This document shows positions 58,364-64,000 of a DNA stretch of 64,000 nt, one piece after another. The position numbers were made by a program, and so were the translations under genes. The notes under the pieces are model-generated. The model did not search any database and had not been told where the DNA came from. It saw only the letters and a list, made by a program, of their open reading frames with translations. The stretch covers positions 11,324,166 through 11,388,165 of the forward strand of contig JAPTYO010000005.1 of NCBI GenBank assembly GCA_036873135.1. The letters run 5' to 3'. This DNA comes from Clarkia xantiana subsp. parviflora (taxonomy: Eukaryota > Streptophyta > Magnoliopsida > Myrtales > Onagraceae). Positions within the stretch are counted from its first letter, which is position 1; every line of letters starts with the position of its first letter.

Positions 58364-60000
58364 GATGGCTGGCAAGCAGAAGAAGAAATTAGGGCAATCT
58401 GGCGGTTCCCGCCATCCTGCTGGAACTCTGAATTCAGGGCCGCCGGAGCGCACTGTTGATCGGAATGATCCTCCCCCTGCTGTTTCCCAAACAGGGGGGG
58501 CATCATGATGATCGCGAGGATTCCATTCCAAACTAGTCGGAGGGCAGAGAAGAGATCCCGAGGAGGGACCAGGATGCTCCGACCAAGGTGGACTTGGCGA
58601 AGGCTGTGATGGATGCCATGGCGGTATTCCTGGAGACTATGGAGGCTCTCCTGGACCGAAGGGAGGCTGCCAAGAAGAAGGAGGAAGAGTTGCCTCCGCC
58701 TCCGCCGAGGGAGAATCAGGACGGGCAGGAGGCCCAACCTGAGCACCAGGACAATGGCAAGGAGCCCGCTCAGTCGGAGCAGTTCGTGATTGATGGGCCT
58801 GGACCGGTGCAGCACAGGACCATCCCTCTCAATGGTCCTATCACCCCCGACCAAGTGGTGAAGATCGTGAGCATCTGTATGGGGGACCAGAAGAAGATGA
58901 TGTCGGAGCTAAGGGATCGATCCACTCATCCCTTTGTCCCCCCGATTGGTGAACACCACTGCCCCGCCAGGACTTGGTATCCCGACAATCAAGGAGTATG
59001 ATGGCGATGGAGATCCAGTTCTCCATGTCCAGAAGCATGTTATGGCTTGCCTAGGCAGAGCCCCGAATGACGATATAGTGTGCGTTCTGTTCCCGGCCAC
59101 GCTTGGTGAGAGGGCCCTGACGTGGTTCTTCAGCCTTCCTCCAGGGTGCATCTCTACCTGGACCCAGATGCATGATCGTTTCATCCAGCAGTACCAGGGC
59201 CGTCGGCATCTCCTGAAAAGCGCGAGGTCCCTGGCTGAGGTGGTACAGAGGCTCGATGAGTCACTGGCGCATTATTACCAGAGGTACACTGCCAGCGTGG
59301 CCGAGATTGATGAGGAAATGTCGGAGGGAGAGACTATCCGCACCTTCATTCGAAACCTGACAGCACCATATGGTTCCGACCTGATGCACAGCGTGGCTGA
59401 GAAGGCTGTGTGGAACATGGAGGCGCTGCAGAAGAGGGTGAAGCAGCAAATCGATGTACATGAGTCGAAGATAGCTACCGGAGAACTCGATCCTCCGAAA
59501 TCGAACAAGGGGAAGCAGTCGTTCAAGTCCTCGGACGATCGCAGGAGGAAAGATAAACCCGAGAGCAGTCGGGGTCGAGGCCGTCCCTATCGGAGGGAAG
59601 ACAAACATCCCTCGAAGTCGGACAAGCGGGAGGACCGTTACACTCCTCTCATTTGTTCCATGGGTGCTGTGTTGGCGGTGATGGACCGACAGGGTATCGC
59701 CAGGTACCCCCCGAAGAAGGATGGAGAGTTCATGGGAGCTCGCACCGATCGTTTCTGTCGTTTCCATCGTGCCAGCGGTCACGACACTAACCACTGTCGG
59801 GAGTTGAAGAAGGAGATTGAGAAGCTGATCCATAGGGGGAAGCTCAAGGAATTTGTGGCTGGGCAACGGGGCCGATCTCATTCCCGGTCCCGATCGCGGT
59901 CCCGTTCCCGATCCCGCGATCGGTCCCCGAAGAAGGAGAAGCCCGAGTCTTCCAATGTTTGCAAGGAGAAGCGGGGAACCATTAATGTGATCCGTGAAGG
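58364..60000 (+). pseudogene. Gypsy gag with RS-rich tail
   Basis: Gag starts at ATG 58364. The leader frame gives way to 58588-58935, then, after a shift of frame near 58935-58945, to the frame running on from 58946. Capsid features include GLGIPTIKEYDGDGDP, ALTWFFSLPPGCISTW and DESLAHYYQRYTASVAEID; then CRFHRASGHDTNHC, and a run of Arg-Ser dipeptides (59867-59925) followed by DRSPKKEKPE. The RS tail resembles the tails of SR splicing factors in composition. The frame is fused in-line to pol after the shift. Confidence 0.9.
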
Positions 60001-63000
60001 ATTTGCTGCAGGAGGTGACACCACGGCATCTCGAGAGGTCTATGCTTCTCGAATTCCTATTGCTGTGGTGCTGGGTAAGAGGGCCCGAACTTGGACTCCG
60101 AAGGAAGAAATGGTGATTCCCTTCTCAGCGGAGGACCTGATAGGTGTGGAGACCCCGCACGATGATGCTTTGGTCGTGACCCTGAACGTGGATGGGTACG
60201 AGATGAAGCGAATCTTGATAGATGGAGGGAGCTCCTCCGATATTTTGTTCATGGATGCACTGGAGGCCATGGGAAAAACCAGGAAGGATTTGAAGCGTGC
60301 GGACTTCCCGATGGTCAGATTTTCTGGGTCTACCTCTTACCCGGTGGGGATGATTACCTTACCGGTTGAGTTCGGTAGTGGCTGGAAGTCAGAGAAGAGG
60401 AACGTGGAGTTCGTGGTGGTCGAGTCTACGGGGACTTATAATGCAATTATCGGGAGGACCACCATCAACCCGCTGGGGGCAATTGCCTCAACTGTCCATC
60501 AGAAGATGAAGTTTCCGACCGACCACGGAGTTGGGGAAGTCAGAGGCGATTAGATGGCCTCTAGAAAGTGCTATGTCAATGCCACTCGAAGGAGGAATCA
60601 GGAGGCTATGACGGTTTTCCAGACTGATGCCGATCCCAGAGAGGAGTTCGGGCGTCCCTCCCCGATGGAAGATTTGAAGGAGGTCGAGATCGATGGACCT
60701 CAGAGGAAGGTGAAGATCGGGTCCGCTCTGACTGAGGAAACGGCACAAGAACTGATTGATTTATTGAAGGAGTTCAAGGAGCTGTTTTCCTGGTCCCCGA
60801 GCGACATGCCAGGAATCAGCCCCGATGTGATTACTCATGAGCTGAAGATTGATCCTGTGATCAAGCCGGTTACACAGAGAAGGCGCCCGATGGGCGCCGA
60901 CAAGAAGATCGCGATCCAGCAAGAGGTGGGCAGGTTGCTCGATGCTGGATTTATTAAGGAGCTCCGATTCCAGACCTGGGTCGCCAACCCGGTCCTGGTG
61001 AAGAACAGCAATGGCAAGTGGCGGATGTGTGTTGATTTCCGCGACCTGAACAAAGCATGCCCGAAAGATTGCTATCCGCTCCCGAGGATCGACCAGTTGG
61101 TGGATGCCACATCGGGACATGAGTTGCTGAGCTTTATGGATGCCTACTCCGGCTACAATCAGATCAAGATGTCCAAGGAGGATGCCCCCCACACCGCTTT
61201 TTATGCTGATAGTGACATCTATCACTATGATGTCATGCCTTTTGGACAGATCAATGCAGGGGCAACTTATCAGAGGATGGTGAACAAGCTGTTTGGGGAT
61301 ATGCTAGGAAAATAGATGGAGGCCTATGTGGACGATATGCCGGTGAAGTCCCGACAGGCCGAGGATCATGCTCAAAACTTGGCCACAACGTTTGAGCGGA
61401 AGAGGCTTCATCAAGTTCGCTTGAACCCGACCAAGTGTGCCTTCGGAGTGCACTCAAGGAAGTTTCTGGGCTTCATGGTGAGCCAGAGGGGAATCGAGGT
61501 GAACCCTGAGAAGCTGAAGGCAATCGAGGAGATGAAGTCCCCGACGAACCATCGGGAGGTGCAAGTGCTGAATGGCCGATTGGCCGCGATGAATCGCTTC
61601 CTTTCCAAGGCAAGCGACCGATCCATGCCATTCTTTGAAGTGTTGAGGGCCAACAAGAAGTCTGAATGGACTGCCAAGTGCGAAGAGGCGTTCCAGGCAC
61701 TCAAGCAGCACCTCTGCACCCTCCCTTCGTTGGCGAAGCCCATCCCAGGCGAGCCACTCAATCTGTATTTGGCTGTTTCTGAATTTGCTGTTAGCTCTGT
61801 CTTAGTGAAAGTCGTAGAGGGTAACCAAGTCCCCGTCTATTATGTAAGCAAGGCATTCGCCAAGTCTGAAATGAATTATCCCGCCATTGAAAAGTATCTT
61901 TATGCGTTGATTGTCACTGCTCGGAAGCTAAGACCTTACTTCCATGCGCATGAAATTACTGTTTTGACGAATCAACCCTTGAAACATTTTTTGAACCGAC
62001 CTGATGCGTCGGGGAGATTAGTGAAATGGGCAGTCGAGCTTAGTGAGTTCCGCATTCACTTTGCTCCGAGAACGGCTATTAAGGGCCAGGCGTTGGCGGA
62101 TTTCATAGCAGAGTCTACAGCCCCCGATCTAGAAGAAGCGGGCCATGTAGAGGGGGCAACCATGGAAGTCTCGATGGCAGAGCAATCAGAACAGCCCGAT
62201 AACGAAGACATTTGGGAGATGTATACCGACGGCTCCTCAAATTCAGAAGGATCGGGAGCAGGGTTCGTATTGATACCGCCAGGTGGAGGCGAGCCCCTTC
62301 GATATGCCTTGGCCTTGACGTTTAGGGCTACCAACAATGAAGCTGAATATGAGGCCCTCATCACCGGCCTCAAGATTGCCAAAGGAACGGGAATTGGTCA
62401 CTTAAAGGTGAAGTGTGATGCTAGCCTGATTGTGAACCAAGTCCAGGGGCGGTATGAAGCAAAAAGCCCGATGATGAAGAAGTACCTTCGTGAGGTGCAA
62501 ACCTTGAAGGAGAGTTTCAAGAGCTTCGATATTGAGGCGATCCCGAGGGAGGATAATGTGGAAGCAGATGCCTTGAGCAAGTTCGCCTTGGGGGCACCCC
62601 TCGATGAAAGTCGGAAGGTGAACTTCTTGGAGAAGGTGATCCTGTCAACCACCGATCAATCAGAGGTATGTGCCATTGAGACCGGATCGGAGGAGCCCAC
62701 TTGGATGACCCCGATAGCCGCGTACCTGACTACGGGGGCAGTCCCCGATGATGAAGTAGCAGCTGGCAAATTACGCCGAATCGCGGCCAATTATGTGATG
62801 GTGGACAATCAGTTGTATAAAAGGGGGCATTTAACTCCTTATTTGAAATGTGTGGCTGAGCCCGACACAGATCGGATCCTTAGGGAAGTGCACGAAGGAT
62901 ACTCGTCTTGTCATGAAGGTGCCCGATCCGTCGTGAGGAAAGTGCTGAACCTGGGCTATTACTGGCCCTCGATGAATGAGGAGGCAACGATGCTAGTCCG

Positions 63001-63934
63001 ATCCTATGACGCATGCCAGAGGTACGCCCCGAATATCGCGGCCCCAGCTGCCGATCTGACGTCCATCAAGATTGCTTGGCCCTTCGCGCAGTGGGGAATC
63101 GATTTGGTGGGACCCCTTTCAGTTGCAAAAGGTCAGTGCCGATATTTGATTGTGGCTATTGATTATTTCTCGAAGTGGATAGAAGCTAAGGCATTGGCCA
63201 AGACAACGGGGAATCATATCCTCAAATTCCTCCAGACCCATATCATATCCAGATATGGGATCCCTAAGGTGTTGATCAGTGATAACGGCCCTCCGTTTAA
63301 CGGGGCCCAGTGGAAGGAGTACCTGGAGGAACTGAAAATTGAGCATCAGACAGCATCTGTCCATCATGCTCAGACCAATGGACAGGTGGAGTCAGCCAAC
63401 AAGATCGTGATGGATGGCCTGAAGAAGAGGGTCCATGCCTTGAAGGGCAAATAGCTGGACGAGCTGGAAAATGTACTTTGGGCTGTTAGATCAACACCCA
63501 AACGATCGACTGGGGAGACTCCGTTTGGCCTTGTTTACGGCACGGAAGCAGTTGCCCCCGTTGAAATAGCTGTGGCATCCCATCGGACGAGGTATCATGA
63601 ACCTCTGTCGAATGATGAAATGAGGCGTCTGGACTTGGACTTGGTCGAAGAGAAGAGGCGGAATGCCGAGGAGGCCCAGGCTCGGATGCGCCTGGCAACA
63701 ACCCAATATTACAATCGGCGAGTCAAGTCTCGATAGTTCTTTGTCGGGGAACTGGTCTGGCGTCGGAACGAATTTACCCTTTTGGATCGGATCAACAAGA
63801 TGTCACCAAAATGGGAAGGACCTTATAAGGTCGTGGGGATGCCAGCTCGAAATGCGTATAAGTTGGAAGACCTCGATGGCAATGTGTTGAAGCATTCTTT
63901 CAGTGGTGAACACTTGAAGAAATGTCATGTCTGA
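60001..63934 (+). pseudogene. Gypsy pol: protease, RT, RNase H, integrase
   Basis: Domains in order: protease (LIDGGSSSDILF, about 60220), reverse transcriptase (WRMCVDFRDLNKACPKDCYP; AYVDDMPVKS at 61322), RNase H (MYTDGSSNSEGSGAGFVL at about 62220; NNEAEYEALI), integrase (HEGYSSCHEG, CQRYAPNIAA; WGIDLVGPL; ISDNGPPFNG; QTNGQVESANKI) and the C-terminal WEGPYKVVGMPARNAYKLED. It is one frame apart from four TAG stops: 60551-60553, 61313-61315, 63452-63454 and 63734-63736. The sister copy has Gln, Thr, Trp and Gln there. In the RT motif the sister's DDML is DDMP. Confidence 0.93.
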
Positions 63935-64000
63935 TATTAGTCACCTTTAGTGGTGCAAGTTGTTTATCGTTTTGATTTGATATAAACAGGTTTTGAGCCA

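Larger units (their letters stand above)
57607..64000 (+). mobile_element. Tat-like Gypsy element, 3' end outside window
   Basis: Same family as the element at 36477-44477: matching LTR, a primer-binding site (TGACGCCGTCTGTGGGAA at 58311-58328, one change) and colinear gag and pol ending at TGA 63932-63934. The 3' untranslated region starts at 63935 and continues past the window. The presumed target duplication begins ATAGA (57602-57606), which cannot be checked. Confidence 0.93.

Noticed and set aside
58274..59184. Long minus-strand frames opposite gag
   Set aside because: Shadows of the GC-rich gag coding strand. They have no TATA box or splice signals like those at 32577-34030.

Overview
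The window is nuclear DNA from a flowering plant, most likely a eudicot. It has two split genes with mostly GT-AG introns, AT-rich intergenic DNA with (TA)n tracts, and dense plant transposons (Copia, Tat-like Gypsy, a chromovirus remnant, a Helitron end, Tourist/Harbinger and Mutator-like MITEs, a SINE-like copy). The species cannot be fixed from the sequence.

Only two genes look intact, both on the minus strand. Positions 12592-17900 encode a 12-exon, 580-residue sterol 3-beta-dehydrogenase-like protein fused to a C-terminal reticulon domain; its family's catalytic tyrosine appears replaced by tryptophan. Positions 49624-53769 encode an 8-exon, 328-residue glyoxalase II (hydroxyacylglutathione hydrolase), probably organellar, with its metal-binding motif intact.

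Layout. 1-2199: 3' end and LTR of a plus-strand Tat-like Gypsy element with an antisense ORF. 2212-7385: a Copia remnant in which two 3' ends point away from each other. 7386-9300: chromovirus and Gypsy remnants. 9337-11885: a putative Harbinger-like element carrying an intron-containing pectate lyase pseudogene. 12592-17900: gene 1. 18259-24537: MITEs, one of them split by a 4.25-kb Helitron-like element. 24958-28101: truncated Gypsy and Copia 5' ends. 28497-29135: a foldback element beside an orphan trihelix exon. 30545-31350: a miniature LTR element. 31405-46590: a large non-autonomous LTR element invaded by an 8-kb Gypsy element with a perfect 5-bp target duplication. 46774-49345: MITEs and unassigned DNA. 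49624-53769: gene 2. 53770-57600: repeats, a foldback element and a SINE-like copy. 57607-64000: a plus-strand Gypsy element of the same family as the 8-kb insertion, running off the window.

The best candidate for an unusual system is the outer element at 31405-46590. It keeps gag and a damaged protease, has no reverse transcriptase or integrase, carries an array of about fifteen 81-bp repeats, and has a separate spliced gene on the opposite strand with its own TATA box. A relative at 1-1323 keeps a similar antisense TATA box and ORF. Antisense extra ORFs are known in some Tat-lineage elements, so the architecture has precedent, but its function is unclear. All splice models here are inferred from sequence signals and reading-frame continuity.
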